DNA of 64,000 nt from assembly GCA_013396655.1 (NCBI GenBank), contig WBMV01005149.1, positions 215,954 to 279,953 on the forward strand, read 5' to 3'. Source of the stretch: Campylorhamphus procurvoides (lineage: Eukaryota; Chordata; Aves; Passeriformes; Dendrocolaptidae). Position 1 is the first letter of the stretch. Each line of letters opens with the position of its first letter. Both the position numbers and the translations under genes were made by a program. Shown one piece after another: positions 46,870 to 58,400 of this stretch. Below the pieces are notes generated by a model, which had not been told where the DNA came from, searched no databases, and saw nothing but the letters and a program-made list of their open reading frames with translations.

Positions 46870-46925
46870 CAAAATTTAAAAAAAAACAAAAAAACACACC
46901 AATGAAACAAAACAAAACAAAAACC
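46870..46925. repeat. A-rich low-complexity tract
   Basis: Runs of A interrupted by single C, with AAAACAAAAC-type repeats. This is simple sequence. Confidence 0.8.
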
Positions 46926-47825
46926 CAACAACAACCTCCCAAACACTTTATTTAATTTGATCTCACTCCATTTTTAATTTTTTTTGTCTTTGAAGAAAAC
47001 ATTTTGAGGAAAAATCCAGTCTGGTTTAGCCATTGAGCACTTCAACACAACACAATCTGTCACAGACCCACCACTACATCAAGGCAAATTCTGAGTACTC
47101 GGATAGAAACAACTAGGGATAAAAATGTTTGCAAATAGCTGTCCATTGAAGCATCTTGGTGAAATATCCTGGGTTTCCTACAAACTAGGGAATATGAAGG
47201 CCAACTTTACATGCAAACTACCAGTCAGCCACCTTTTCAAAACAAGAATTCGGGGGTTTCCATCAGAAAGCTTTGATGTTGAGCAGATGGACAGAGCAGT
47301 TATGTCTGGATCCATAAAATCGTTGCCCACTTCCCAAATGGATTTATTCCCTGGCCTACCCCAGGCTGTGAGTGTGTCTTACCTGTGCAGGGATGTTTGG
47401 GAAACGCATCTGCATCTGTCCCAGTCCTCCCCACCCATCCCACTGTCCCAGCTCACCCAGCCCTTGTCTCTGTGGCAGACCCCGGTCTGTCCCGAGTGCC
47501 CACCCGGCTGATCCCCCGAGCCCCGCGTGTTGCTGCCCGGGCAGGGCTGGACCGGGACACGACCCGGGCAGTGTGCGGGCTGTGCCGCTCCCTGTTCCCA
47601 CCCTCCGGCCCTCCCTGTCCCCCTGCGGGGCTGGACTCACCCTGGAGCAGCGCAGCATCGCCTCGGGACCCGGTGCTGTCCTGCGGGGCCAGCGCTGCCC
47701 GCGGTGCCCGCTCCGGCGCTCGGGGCGCCTTCCCGGCTCCTGTCCCGGCCCGGCCCTGCCCGGGCGCTCTCCGTGGTGCTGATCTGAGCGGGGCTGCCCG
47801 ACCGGGATCCCTCCGGGATGCCCCG

Positions 47826-47865
47826 GCATCCAGCCGGCATCCAGCCGGGATCCAGCCGGGATNGG
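47826..47865. repeat. 11-bp tandem repeat next to an N
   Basis: About four copies of an 11-bp unit (CCAGCCGGCAT and CCAGCCGGGAT forms) end directly at the N at 47863. The copy number was probably not resolved in assembly. Confidence 0.75.
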
Positions 47866-48286
47866 GACCCGCAACAGGTCCGGCCGGGGCTGCCGGGGCG
47901 GGGGGCTCGGCGCTGTGCCCGCAGGAACGGGGGCTGGCGGCGGGGACAGCGGGGACAGCCCCGTGCCCACCGGANCAGCTCCCCGGTCCCGCTGCCCCCG
48001 GCAGGGCTGGGGGAGGCCGGCCCCTTCCCCCGAGCATCCCCCGAGCATCNGTGCCCACCGGAGCAGGCACGTTGTGCTCCGGGCGCTCCGCGTTCCCAGG
48101 GTCAGACCCCGCCGGCCGCTCCTGCCACCACCGTGTCCCTCGGCCTGGGGGCTCTGATGTCCCACTCCGGTGGACAAGCCAAGCGTCACCCCAAATCCTC
48201 AGCCTTTACCATCCTGTTTTCCGAGCGTGCACAAACCCGACCCTCCATTTCTTCCCAGGGACCCCGAGCTGACAGACAGCCCAGAG

Positions 48287-48372
48287 GTGAGGACACAGAA
48301 TCCACCAGGGTCTCTGCCGTTCCCAGAGCAGGGAGGTCACACAGCTCTTCCCTCCACAGTGCCAGAGGGCAC
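48287..48372 (+). repeat. 86-bp exact direct repeat, copy 1
   Basis: The segment beginning GTGAGGACACAGAATCCACC is repeated without a mismatch at 48527-48612, offset by exactly 240 bp. The unique sequence between the copies (48373-48526) ends in an N. Confidence 0.97.
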
Positions 48373-48526
48373 CCCATGCCCGGTGCCTGCACCGGCTCCA
48401 CAGGTGGCGGGGGGCCCTGGCAGCGCCCCGCGGGGCTCACCTGTGGCCGGGTCACCTGTGCGGCGGCGGGGCCGGGGAAGCTGCCCTGCCTCTGCCTCGG
48501 GGCTTTTATGTCCCGCCGGGGGGCGN

Positions 48527-48612
48527 GTGAGGACACAGAATCCACCAGGGTCTCTGCCGTTCCCAGAGCAGGGAGGTCACACAGCTCTTCCCTCCACAGT
48601 GCCAGAGGGCAC
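48527..48612 (+). repeat. 86-bp exact direct repeat, copy 2
   Basis: Identical to 48287-48372 over all 86 bases and starting immediately after the N at 48526. It diverges after GAGGGCAC. A contig overlap left unmerged is the likeliest cause. Confidence 0.97.
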
Positions 48613-50701
48613 AGCACTCGCCAGTGAAAACAAATGTATTCCCTAACGCCCACCCCAGCTGGGATGGGTTTGTGTTGTGCCTCTTGGACTGCGAATACAC
48701 GGGTTGCTGACACCAATTCTTCAAGACTGCCCTAAATTATCCTAAATGGTCAGTTGAGGTAAAGCTTTGTCTTCTGGTATATCCTCTGCACAGGATGTGT
48801 TATCACATGATACCAAAGGGAAAAAAATTGTTTTCAGCATTAAATTGATAAAAATCACAATGGTCCAGAGTTGAAGGCTTGGTCTTGAAACCCACAGTCA
48901 GGTTTGATTTGGGACATTGCTGCTATGGAGGGATCTTCTGTGGGTAAGACCTGTAAGAGCAGATGACATGAAGGAGCCCATTTTCAAGTGGCACTGGATG
49001 CTATTCAAATTACAGCACAATTAGAATAAAACCAGGTGCTCTGTTTCCAACTCCTTTTGTTTGTTTTCTGTACCATTAAGGATTATGGGCCAAATCCTTT
49101 GCCTGGCTCACACCAGCCCAGAACTCGCTCGGCCACTGGAAACAGCACTGTTGTTGGCTGAGATCACAGCTGGGTTTGAGCAGAGTGTCCCTGTGTGTGA
49201 CACAAACCAGTGAAGAGCCCTGGAGGAGTGGGTGAGACCGGCAGTACCCACTGACCTTGCAGTGCATTAGTCACAGCACGAAGAATGTGGGCTGGTGTTC
49301 GGGGAAAAGAAGATGTTACAGCCTTGTTAGTGCCTGGCCTTGGACGTGTGTCTGGCAGAGCATTTCATTCATCTCTGAAACCCAAGTCAGATGGAGAAGG
49401 GCCATACTGAGGTTAAAGAAATAGGCCATGAGGAACGATGGAGCCTCTTCTCTTAGGGCTACTGGGCAGGACTTTGGACTCGGCTCCTCTCCATGTGATC
49501 TAAGAAGTAATTTTGGCCAGCAAATTCACTTGAGATTTCAGAAACATGATTTTCAAAAGGATCCAAGTGGTGAACACGAGCTTTACCAGTCCAGTCCAAA
49601 GTGTCTCAAGCCTGAGCTACTCATTCAAAAGATGCATTTGAAATGGTGGGTTTATTGTGAGTAGGGACCTGAAAACTCTCTGTGTCCATGGCACATCTAT
49701 TCCCTCGGGTTTTTCCACCTTGGGAGACTCCTCTGCCTCATTCATTTGCATTCCAGATTTGTTTCAGTGGAAGAGGGGATCGGGCAGATTTCTTTTCATG
49801 GAGAAAGTCTGGGATGAACTTAGAATCCAGAACAGGAAAGGTCACCGTTTGATTTAATTATTTCAAGTTGTTTTCCACCCCTCCTCGGAGCAGGTAATTA
49901 GCACAGAAGCGAGGGGGGGGCGCGCTGGACTTTGGCCCCGTCTGACCTGATTCATACAACATGTCTGATTAATGCACCTGGTCACATGGCAGCTGCCAGC
50001 GACTTGTTGCTGGGCATCCAGAGGTTTCCAAGGGAACCGCTCCCTCTCCTGCCGATGCTCCTCAACCAGCGCAGGAGAGCCCCGGGTCGGTTCCGACGGG
50101 AGCGAAGGTGCGTGCAGAGACACCCACGGGAGGAAGGACCCGCGTGGGGTTCAGTGCTGCCCGTGGGGGAGCGGCTCGGACGGACCCTGCGGGCTCCCTG
50201 TGCCCCCTGCCCTGTGCCCAGCCGGAGCCCACGCACCACCCCACACACCCCTCATCCCATCCGAGCCACATCCCAAACTAAACCCCAGCTCCGTGCGGGC
50301 ACAGACACGCTCCCACCCCCGGGGATTCTCCTCCTCACGGAGCAGCTCAAGCGCACGTTGGAGACCCCTTGGTTGAGGCGTGTTTAAAACTCTCTTAAAT
50401 CACAAAGAGCTCGCTGGACAGCTCCCGTCCCCAGGGAGCTCTGCACCGCTGCACGCACGGGTCCAGCCTACCTTTGTGCACTGGCACAGAGCTCCCGAGG
50501 ACACAAATCTCTCCCTCCCACATCGCTCTCCCCGCACACGCAGCTGGAGCGCTGCCCGCACAGGCGTGGGGACTTCCACGCACACAGCAGCTCCTGACAC
50601 CCCTCGGGCACCTCCCTCTGGGCACTGCACGTTCACCCAGCCTGTCTGTGGCTCCTGCTTCTTTGCACACAGACCAGAGGGTCAGTTGGAAAAAGATCTC
50701 T

Positions 50702-50775
50702 AAGAACATGAGAACATCGAGTCCAGCTGTTACCCCAGCACTGCCAAAGGTACCTATAAACCTTCCATTCACATC
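50702..50775 (-). mobile_element. Possible CR1 fragment
   Basis: A short reverse match to the CR1 block ATCGAGTCCAGCTGTTACCC / CAGCACTGCCAAAG. It is eroded and borderline. Confidence 0.4.
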
Positions 50776-51095
50776 CCTCGTGCACCTGAGCCTGAAGTCA
50801 GTGTCATTCCACTGATACTTGTAGAGCAACACCAGTTTATCCCCTCTGATGCAATTGTTTGAGTTGCTGAAGGACTCAAACCCTCAAGGAAACGTGTCTC
50901 AAACATTTCCTCACATCCCTTACCTCCCAAAATCCTGCTCCTTTTCCCCAGGAAGGTGATGCATCCTTGCTAAGTCTCTGGATCAAGCTGCTTTCAGGAG
51001 ATGCTTATCTCCTATCTCTTATCTAATCTTCCAGACTGCAGCATGTGCCTGCAGGAATAAAGGATGTGAGTGGCTTATGTACCTGCCTGGATTTA

Positions 51096-51193
51096 GAATC
51101 CTGTAATCACAGAGGGGTTTGGGCTGGAAGGGACCTTGAACATCATCCAGTTCTAAGCCCTGTCATGGGTAGGGAACCTTCCACTAGACCATT
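51096..51193 (-). mobile_element. CR1 LINE 3' fragment
   Basis: Reverse CR1 terminus: GGGTTTGGGCTGGAAGGGAC followed by CATCCAGTTCTAAGCCCTG and the CTTCCACTAGACCA block. Confidence 0.9.
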
Positions 51194-52159
51194 TACATGA
51201 TAGAGAGAGAAAGATTCAAAGGTTCCTCTGCCTCTTAACTCAGTTTTACATCAGAACACGATGTTTGCTACAGGAGGTATATCCGAGAGAAGAAAAACGT
51301 TATTTGGGCTCAGCTGAAAGGATTAAGCAAGAGGAGTGTCCTGGTTTGGGCTGGGGTCATGCCGACTCGCATTTAGCAGCTGGAGGCATCACCAAAGATG
51401 TGTGAGTTACCGATGCAGGGAACCAGCGCAGGGAGGGCAGGGAAGGCTCGGGCTGAGCAGCGGCTCCCGGGAGTGAAGGTGTGAGGGAACCGGGGCCGTC
51501 GGTGGCAGGGGGAGCTCTCCCTCCCCGCGCTCGGGTTACGCGTGCGAGGAGCAGAGCGCCTGCGAAAGCACAAGGGGCGGTTGTGTGTAATAATTGTGTG
51601 TAACAACCACAGGGATATGAGGTGTCTGCAAAAGGCACAGTCCAGGAGCGGCTCCCGCCTCTCCCTGCCTTTATCTTGGGGCTGGATTAAACCCCATGTG
51701 CCCGTGCTTGAAGGGGTGACACTGAGACCATCACAGGCATAATGAGGACAGAGAGGTCACCCCGAGGAATGTGACTGTCCTTGGTGGCGTTTGTGCCCGC
51801 GGCTCCCGCGAGAGACTCTCAGCTGCTGCAGCACTCAAAAGGAGAATATTGTAAAAATAAAGCCCATGCAAACAGAGTAAACAAGGGGCTTGAGAGCTGG
51901 ATCTGTCAGGGACTAGGGCAGCTGGTAAGGAGAGGTTAAGGGAAAAAAATAAAATAAATAAAAACAAGGCGCAGAGCAAACAAGAGCACTGGAGGCGATA
52001 TTTTCGTAAGCATTAAAAGTAGAACCTACGCTCCATTTTCACAAGAGGTTTGAACACTTAGAAGTCAAAATCACATGGCCCTCCAATAAAACCTGGCATT
52101 CTGTGTCCCTCAGGTACCTTAGATGCTGTTTCCCACAACACGAGGAGTCGGTGCCCCAG

Positions 52160-52420
52160 TGAAATTACCAGGCCAGTTTAAAATGAACAAAAAGAATCAC
52201 TTTTTCACACAGAACATAATTAAATTTTGGAGCTCATTTGCCAGAGGATATCGTGTAGCCTGAAAATATAAATAGGTTCAAAAGGTTTTAGACAAGGTTA
52301 TGGAGGTTTGGTCTATCAGTGACGATTAAACTTAATAGTTTGGATGCAACATCCAGGCAGACCCTGAGGATTGCTGGAAGCTACGGAACTACAGGTGGGA
52401 GAAGCCTAATTCTTTATACA
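52160..52420 (+). mobile_element. Ancient CR1/L3-like remnant
   Basis: A degraded stretch (AATTAAATTTTGGAGCTCAT, then GGTTTTAGACAAGGTTATGG and CTATCAGTGACGATTAAAC) resembles the 3' part of the older amniote CR1/L3 lineage as I remember it. It is much more diverged than the bird CR1 copies here. Confidence 0.45.
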
Positions 52421-54412
52421 CCCTCAAGAGTTCCTCTTGCTGGGGTTCCTGGAGACCATATCCAAACCACGACATGCCTGTTCTACATCTATCCACGTCC
52501 CTTCTCCATTTCTCACCCCCTCCTATTCCCCTCCATATTTCTCCTCTTCTGCTCTTCTCTTCCCCTCTGTTTCTGTGCTCCCCTCCCTGCACCCCACTCC
52601 AGCTCAAACACCCAAGCCTTGTTTTGGATGAAAATGATGAAAAATAAACCCCTTGTGAGGAGCTGCAGCGCATGCTCTGCCAGAGAGTGTGGTCTTATTC
52701 ATTAAGGGAATGGTCTTGTATGCATTTGGGCCTGTTATCAGTAACACTCCAAAGGGAAATGGACTACTTAAACCTATTATATCACTGCTTTATTCACTAT
52801 GTGCTGCCATTTACCTCCTACATGACGCTGGGCTCTAATAGCACCAGTTCTGAGAAACCCTGCACATTAGCCACAAGCAGCTCATTAATCCACTGCTTTC
52901 ATTCTTGCAAAAAAATGGGCTCCAACCACATGAGAGCTCAGATGCCGAGTGCTCAGCCAGAACCAGGACTGCTCTGTTGTGCCAGCAGCTCTGAGGGAGC
53001 CCCAAACACAACAGCACTTCTGCTCACGGGGCACAGAGGGGGGTTCCTGGGCTGTGGGGACAGGGATGTGACCAGGGAATGGGACAAAGCCATCAGACAG
53101 CAGCTGCTGCAGGGAGAATCCCCTTCCTGGAGGCGCCAAGCCAGGCCCGTGTGTCCTTCACTGGATCAGGTCCTCGTTGCTGACGCAGCTCCATCACAGG
53201 ATATCAGCTGTCCCAGACAGAGGGAACAACACAGAAGGCATGTTTTGAACCCCAGCATGGGCAGTCCACGAGCAGAGCGGGGACTGGCGGGATTAATTCC
53301 GAGCAGGTACAATGAGCTGCTCCTCGAGAGCCCTTGAAGGAAATGAAAGGCCCCGTGTCCCAGCCCCGAGGCACAGACCGGGGAGTCCTTTTGCTTCTCC
53401 ACAAGCACACAGAAAGCAGCAGCCACACCTGCTCCATCAGGCAGAAGAGCCCTGCCGAGGGCCGGGTTTCCTCTGCTCACCCCTCTGCTCCAGGCTGGGG
53501 AGCCACGCTGCTCCACCTCCTGACTGCCACACTCCCTGGCCCAGCTCCTCTCCCTCCACCCCGGGCAGAGCTCGCTGGAGAGCAGCGCAGGTGTCTCCAA
53601 ACATGGTGATTTCTGCAGAAATCTCCAAGGCTAACAAACAAGCCCTTTAAGTAGAAGATGGACAGGAGCTCCCATAAAAACAACCTCTCATCCATGTGGG
53701 AACAATAGAACATCTGTGCCCACAAACGAGGCACAGAGCAGGAACAAAAGGCAACACTTTTTCATGAGTGGGACTTCAGGAATCTGGGGTCTGTTCTTCT
53801 GGTTGCTTTTTCCTGCCTTATTTATTGAAATAGCTGCTGCTCCCTGGCTGCAGACCCCTGTTTTCCCACAGGACAAGGAGAAATTTAAGGCAAGAGGATC
53901 TGGCCAGGGTCACTGGTGGATCCAGGAGCTGATGCTGCATTTACAACCCCTCTCTGAGCTCTGCCTTCTGTTAAAGTAATTCTTGTTAAACAACCAGCTT
54001 GGTCACAGCTTTGCTGTGTCACAGCCATCACGAAACTCACAGCTGTCCTTTGCCATCTCAGGGAAAGCTGTTGCAGACACAGTGAGAACTAGAGAGGCAA
54101 ATGTTGGTCTTCAGGACTGTAATGTCTTGTTCACACCTCTGTTCCCCTCTGAGCCACAGAGATCCCTTTCCCAGCAGGAAAGAAAGGTGGAGATGCTGCC
54201 ACCCCTAGAGGGAGGGGAGCTGGGTGCAGGATTGAGCTGTGCACCTGATGTGGGGCAGAATTCACCAGAGACAGAAACCAAAGGATGGAACTTCTCTGAT
54301 CCCGGAGCCCAGCCGCTGCTCCTGGTCAGTAAGCAAACCCCCAACACTCCCTGCCTGCCAGCTGGGCACAGCTCTGACCCTGTCCCCAAACCCTCCCAAA
54401 GTCACTGGGATG

Positions 54413-54480
54413 CACAGAATATGGGATATCTTGAGCTGGAAGGGACCCACAGGGATCATCCCATCCAACTCCAGCGTGTG
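54413..54480 (-). mobile_element. CR1 LINE 3' tail
   Basis: Reverse CR1 terminus with GGGATATCTTGAGCTGGAAG and GGGATCATCCCATCCAACTC. It is the same subfamily as 58155-58400. Confidence 0.8.
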
Positions 54481-54944
54481 TTGCTGTATTTGAGCTGGCT
54501 TCGTGAAGATCTAAGCAAGGAAATCAGGTTCAGAGGTGAGCAGTTGAGTTTATTTCTGCTCCTGGGTGAGGACATGAATGAAACGGGAGGTGAAGGACAG
54601 ATGGTTCTGCAGGTGGCAGAATTCCTCCCTGGCTGGGCTGTTAGTCCTGCTCAGGGGAACCAAAAGCCACACAGGGAGACTGAGGCTGATAAAACCCCTC
54701 CTGTCAAAAGGAAATGTCATTCCAGGCCTGATGCTGAGCCCTGCCTGCTCCAAAGTGTCTGTGCACAGTGGAGCTGAGAGGCACTTACAGAGGCATTTAG
54801 TCTCACACAAAACATTCTCCTGGGGCAACGGGGATGGAGCAAGGCCAGGCAGACTCCTCTCATTGAGCTCAGCTCCACTGAAATCAATACGTTATTAGGC
54901 AGCAATTCCAACTCTTAATATTCCACCTCTGGACAGTATCATGT

Positions 54945-55080
54945 TTGTGTTGAACGAGGAAGACTTAGCTAGACATAAGGGGAAATTCTTTGCAGGGATA
55001 AGGATAATAAATCCTGGAACAGAGCACTGGGAAGGGGTAAAATTGCTAGTGAACAAGGTGATTAAGGAGAAATTCAGACA
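54945..55080 (+). mobile_element. Possible ancient CR1 remnant
   Basis: The order AGGGGAAATTCTTTGCAGGG, AATCCTGGAACAGAGCACTG parallels CR1 3' sequence, but heavily eroded. Confidence 0.35.
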
Positions 55081-58000
55081 AAATTTTTACAGAAGGGAAG
55101 TGAGGCAAGGAGAGAGTGCAGGGCAGGGATGGGACTTCTGCTCAGACTATTTCTGGTGTCATGAAAGAGTGCAGGTTTTACTGAGCTGCCTGCCGGCTCT
55201 GTGTGGGTGATAAGCCCCAGCTCCAGGCTGCCTCTGCCCCCTCCTCTCTCCTCCCCAGCCCCAGCTGAAGCTGTGCTGCTAAAAGACATAAAACCAGGCT
55301 GCCACCCGCCTCTCCCTGCCCCACCTGAGGCCCCTTTTTCTCTTTTGATGCTTCTAATGAAACTAAGTGGCTGCAAGCAGAAAGTTTCCACTCTGTGCCT
55401 GCGGGCTGATTACTGCTGAGCTGACAGCGGCAGCATCCTGGCCGAGCCTCTCCGGATGGGAACCCCCAGGGGAGGGCACGAAGTGCTGCTCCGTGCCCTC
55501 TGCTCGCCGAGCACCATTAGAGCGCTGCCTGCCTGCCCTGGCAACCCGGGATTGCAGGGCCTCGCCGGCCTGGCTGCTGGGGCCGGGGCTCTGGGAAACA
55601 TGCGCTGGGGCACGGAGGGGTGATATCCACCCCACTCCTGCAGACAGCCTCAGAACCCGGCAGAAGTCAGGTTCTTTTATCAGCCGTGCCACAGCAATCG
55701 TGGCTGGTGCTGCTCAGGGGGAGCTGGCCTTGCCTGCTATTTTTGTGTGTGATTAAAGCTGTCAAGAGACACTTCTCTGTGTCCCTGGTGGATGGAGACT
55801 GTTTGTGTCCTGAGCAGGGAAAGAAAGGGGTATCTGGCAGGTAGAGCTCCATCACTCCAACCCCTCCTGCCTAGCCAGCCTCATCTTTGGAAGCTGAGGG
55901 GGAAGAGTCCAGCACAGAGGACAGATCAGGCCCAGGCTTTCTGCTGACAATGATTTCTGCTAGAGGTTTCTGAGCTTTATGGCTGAACTTTTCCAGACCA
56001 GCCACCACCTTTCTGCCTGGCCAGAAACAATGAGGCCGAGGAAGCCGAGTTCACCAGGATTTCCAGACAACCAGGACACCCCAAAAATCACACTTGTCTG
56101 ACTCCTAGAAGGCAAGCTGCTGCCTCATTATTCCCTCTCCCTCAATTCAGGAACACAATGCACCCCCAGAACTTGGTTCCAGGGAAGGTCAGTGCCAAAC
56201 ACCTCCACCAGAGACACTGCATGTTCCTCAGCAGGCCAGGCACTAACTGACTCCTCATGGACAAGAGTCTTGCCCCTGGACAAACTTCTCTCTGGATTTC
56301 TCCTGTTGCTCGTGTCCTTTCTTCCAAACAAAGGGCTTCCCAAACATCCTGACCTCTTGCAGTTACAGCCCTGTTCCCAGGCTGGATGCTGATGGAGATC
56401 AGGGGTGGTTGGTCCTGTGGTGCCTGGCCCTCTCTGGTTCCAGGTTACACTCTTGCCCCTCGGAGTTCCTGGCTGTTCCTGGAAATCCAGGCTGTACCAG
56501 CAGGGCCGAGTTACCCCGAGATCACCTTGCTGATGGGAGGGGAAAGTAAACAAGATCCTGCTCAGCACTGCAGAGACCAACTGCTCCAGTGTTGCCTGGC
56601 AGATGGGGCCCACGAGGGAGACCATCTGTTTCCGAGTGAGGCCCTAAATTTCTCCGGGTGACATCCCAGGCTGAAGATACCCAACAGAGTTCAGTGGGCA
56701 CAGAGGAGCAGCTGTGACCTCGATTACTCCTTCAGTCCTTGGTGGGCAACCTCCAGAGCTGAGCCAGGGCATGGACCTCGATTCCATGGGCTTCTGTTGT
56801 GTTCCTGTTGGGTTCCTGCAGCATTCCTATTCCCTACATTGTGTTTTTCCTCTCTCTCTCTTCCTCTTGGCAGTCCTTCCCACATGTGTGCAGTGCTTTG
56901 GCACAGGACACGCTCCCTGTTGTAGGGGCTGTGTGGTTCCCCTGCCATCAGCTCTGTCCTCTGCCCACCCCACTCTCCTTATCCCAAAAAGCCCACCTGG
57001 CTGTGCCAAGGCCACCTGCCCCATCCCTGGCTGTGGACATTTCACTTGGCTCCTCCAGCACAACCCAGTGATGCTGGAGAGGGTTAAAAATAGCCACACT
57101 GGGGAGGTTGCAGAAATGCTGTTAGACCTGAGGGCAAGGGCTGGCACCTCAGAGGGAAGGGGATGACATCCAGGGAAGGCTGGAGAAGGAAAGAGCAGTC
57201 TGCTGATAGTCAGCATGTCTGAGAAGCTGGGAACATATTGCATTAAACCGATAATAACACCTTGAACAGCGGGGTGGTGGTTTCCATCTAGCCTCGTGCT
57301 GAGCTCGGTCTCTCTCATTTCTTCCCCCCTGCAGCCAGGGAATCTGAGGCACTGGGATGGCACAGGTCACCCAGCCAGGCTGCAGCTGGAAAGAGGAGCC
57401 TTCCACAGAGGGCAGGGAGCTGCCACACCTCAGCTCAGCCTCTTGGCTCTCCTTTTGCCCCAGCTCCATCCTCCTTAGTCTGGGAGGTGGGAAGGCTCTA
57501 GGGCTCTTTGCTTAATTAGTAGTAACAGCTGAAGCACTTGAGAGACAAAAGCTCTTCTCTCTCTGCCCCACTTTTACTTGGGAGCCAGGGGTGGGGAGCA
57601 AATTGCTTGGAAGCCAGAAAGCACCCTGGATCTTGTCACCATGGCTGCACAGACACAGCCTCCTGTTATCTCCAGAGGAACAAAACCCTCCTCCCACCCT
57701 CTCCTGTCTCAGCTGGAGCTGATAAAAGAAGAAGAAATAAACAAAAATAATAATAATAAAAAATACCCCAAACTGGCACAGAAATATCCAGGGAATGAAC
57801 CAGTCTCTGCACCACGTTTTTGTTTCTGCAGTGGGTTTGGGGTTGTTGGAGAGCTGGAGGACTCCAATGAGTATTTCAGGTTGTAGAGTCCATCTCAGGA
57901 ATATTGGGATTTACAGTCACGACTCAGGAGCATCCCAGATGATGCCATTTTCTGGAGAATGACAATCTCTAGCTATGTACACCTAATTGTGTAGCTGTGA

Positions 58001-58154
58001 TTTATATATGTGAATGTGTGCACTGTTCACATGACTAAATATAATGTTTTTGTCTTTCTGTTTGGCACCCACAGTGATCACACCTGTAAGCTGTGAACAA
58101 GAGCTGGAGCCTTCCCACTTCTGCCTCTGTGGGAGAGGCACCAGAGGAAGCAGA

Positions 58155-58400
58155 ATCACAGAACAAATCAGGTCATAGAATCCTGGGATATCCTGAGTGG
58201 GAAGGGATCCACAGGGATCATCAGTCCAACCCCTGGCCCTGCACAGACATCCCAACAATCCCCCCCTGTCCCTGTCCCATTGTCCAAACCCTCCTGGAGC
58301 TCTGGCAGCCTTGGGGCCGTGCCCACTGCCCTGGGGTGTCTGGGCAGTGCCCACTACCCTCTGGGGGAAGAACCTTTTCCTTGTACCCAACCTAAAGCTC
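58155..58400 (-). mobile_element. CR1 LINE 3' fragment
   Basis: Reverse CR1 whose GGGATATCCTGAGTGGGAAG, CCCATTGTCCAAACCCTCC and GCAGTGCCCACTACCCTCTG blocks mirror the forward copy at 7128-7352. Confidence 0.92.

Larger units (their letters stand above)
34996..47370. other. miR-7 upstream non-coding region
   Basis: 12.4 kb on the 5' side of miR-7 without supported protein genes. It contains CR1 tails at 38057-38189, 39683-39754 and 45006-45240 and A-rich low complexity at 46870-46925. Long AT-rich, repeat-free stretches such as 36900-37440, 38400-38800 and 40080-40700 could hold regulatory elements for miR-7. The host-gene promoter should lie in this direction. Confidence 0.5.
47371..48660. 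other. Orphan CpG island with single-base Ns
   Basis: A 1.3 kb block of very high GC and CpG density in the middle of the non-coding region. Isolated N bases lie at 47863, 47975, 48050 and 48526. No frame resembles a known protein, and ORFs on both strands are products of GC richness. It could be the promoter of a non-coding transcript; the minus strand would read toward miR-7, 12 kb away. Parts are duplicated (48287/48527). Confidence 0.6.

Noticed and set aside
47356..48189. 277-codon minus-strand frame in the orphan CpG island
   Set aside because: Low-complexity Gly/Arg/Pro content, crosses single-base Ns and a tandem repeat; no homology seen.
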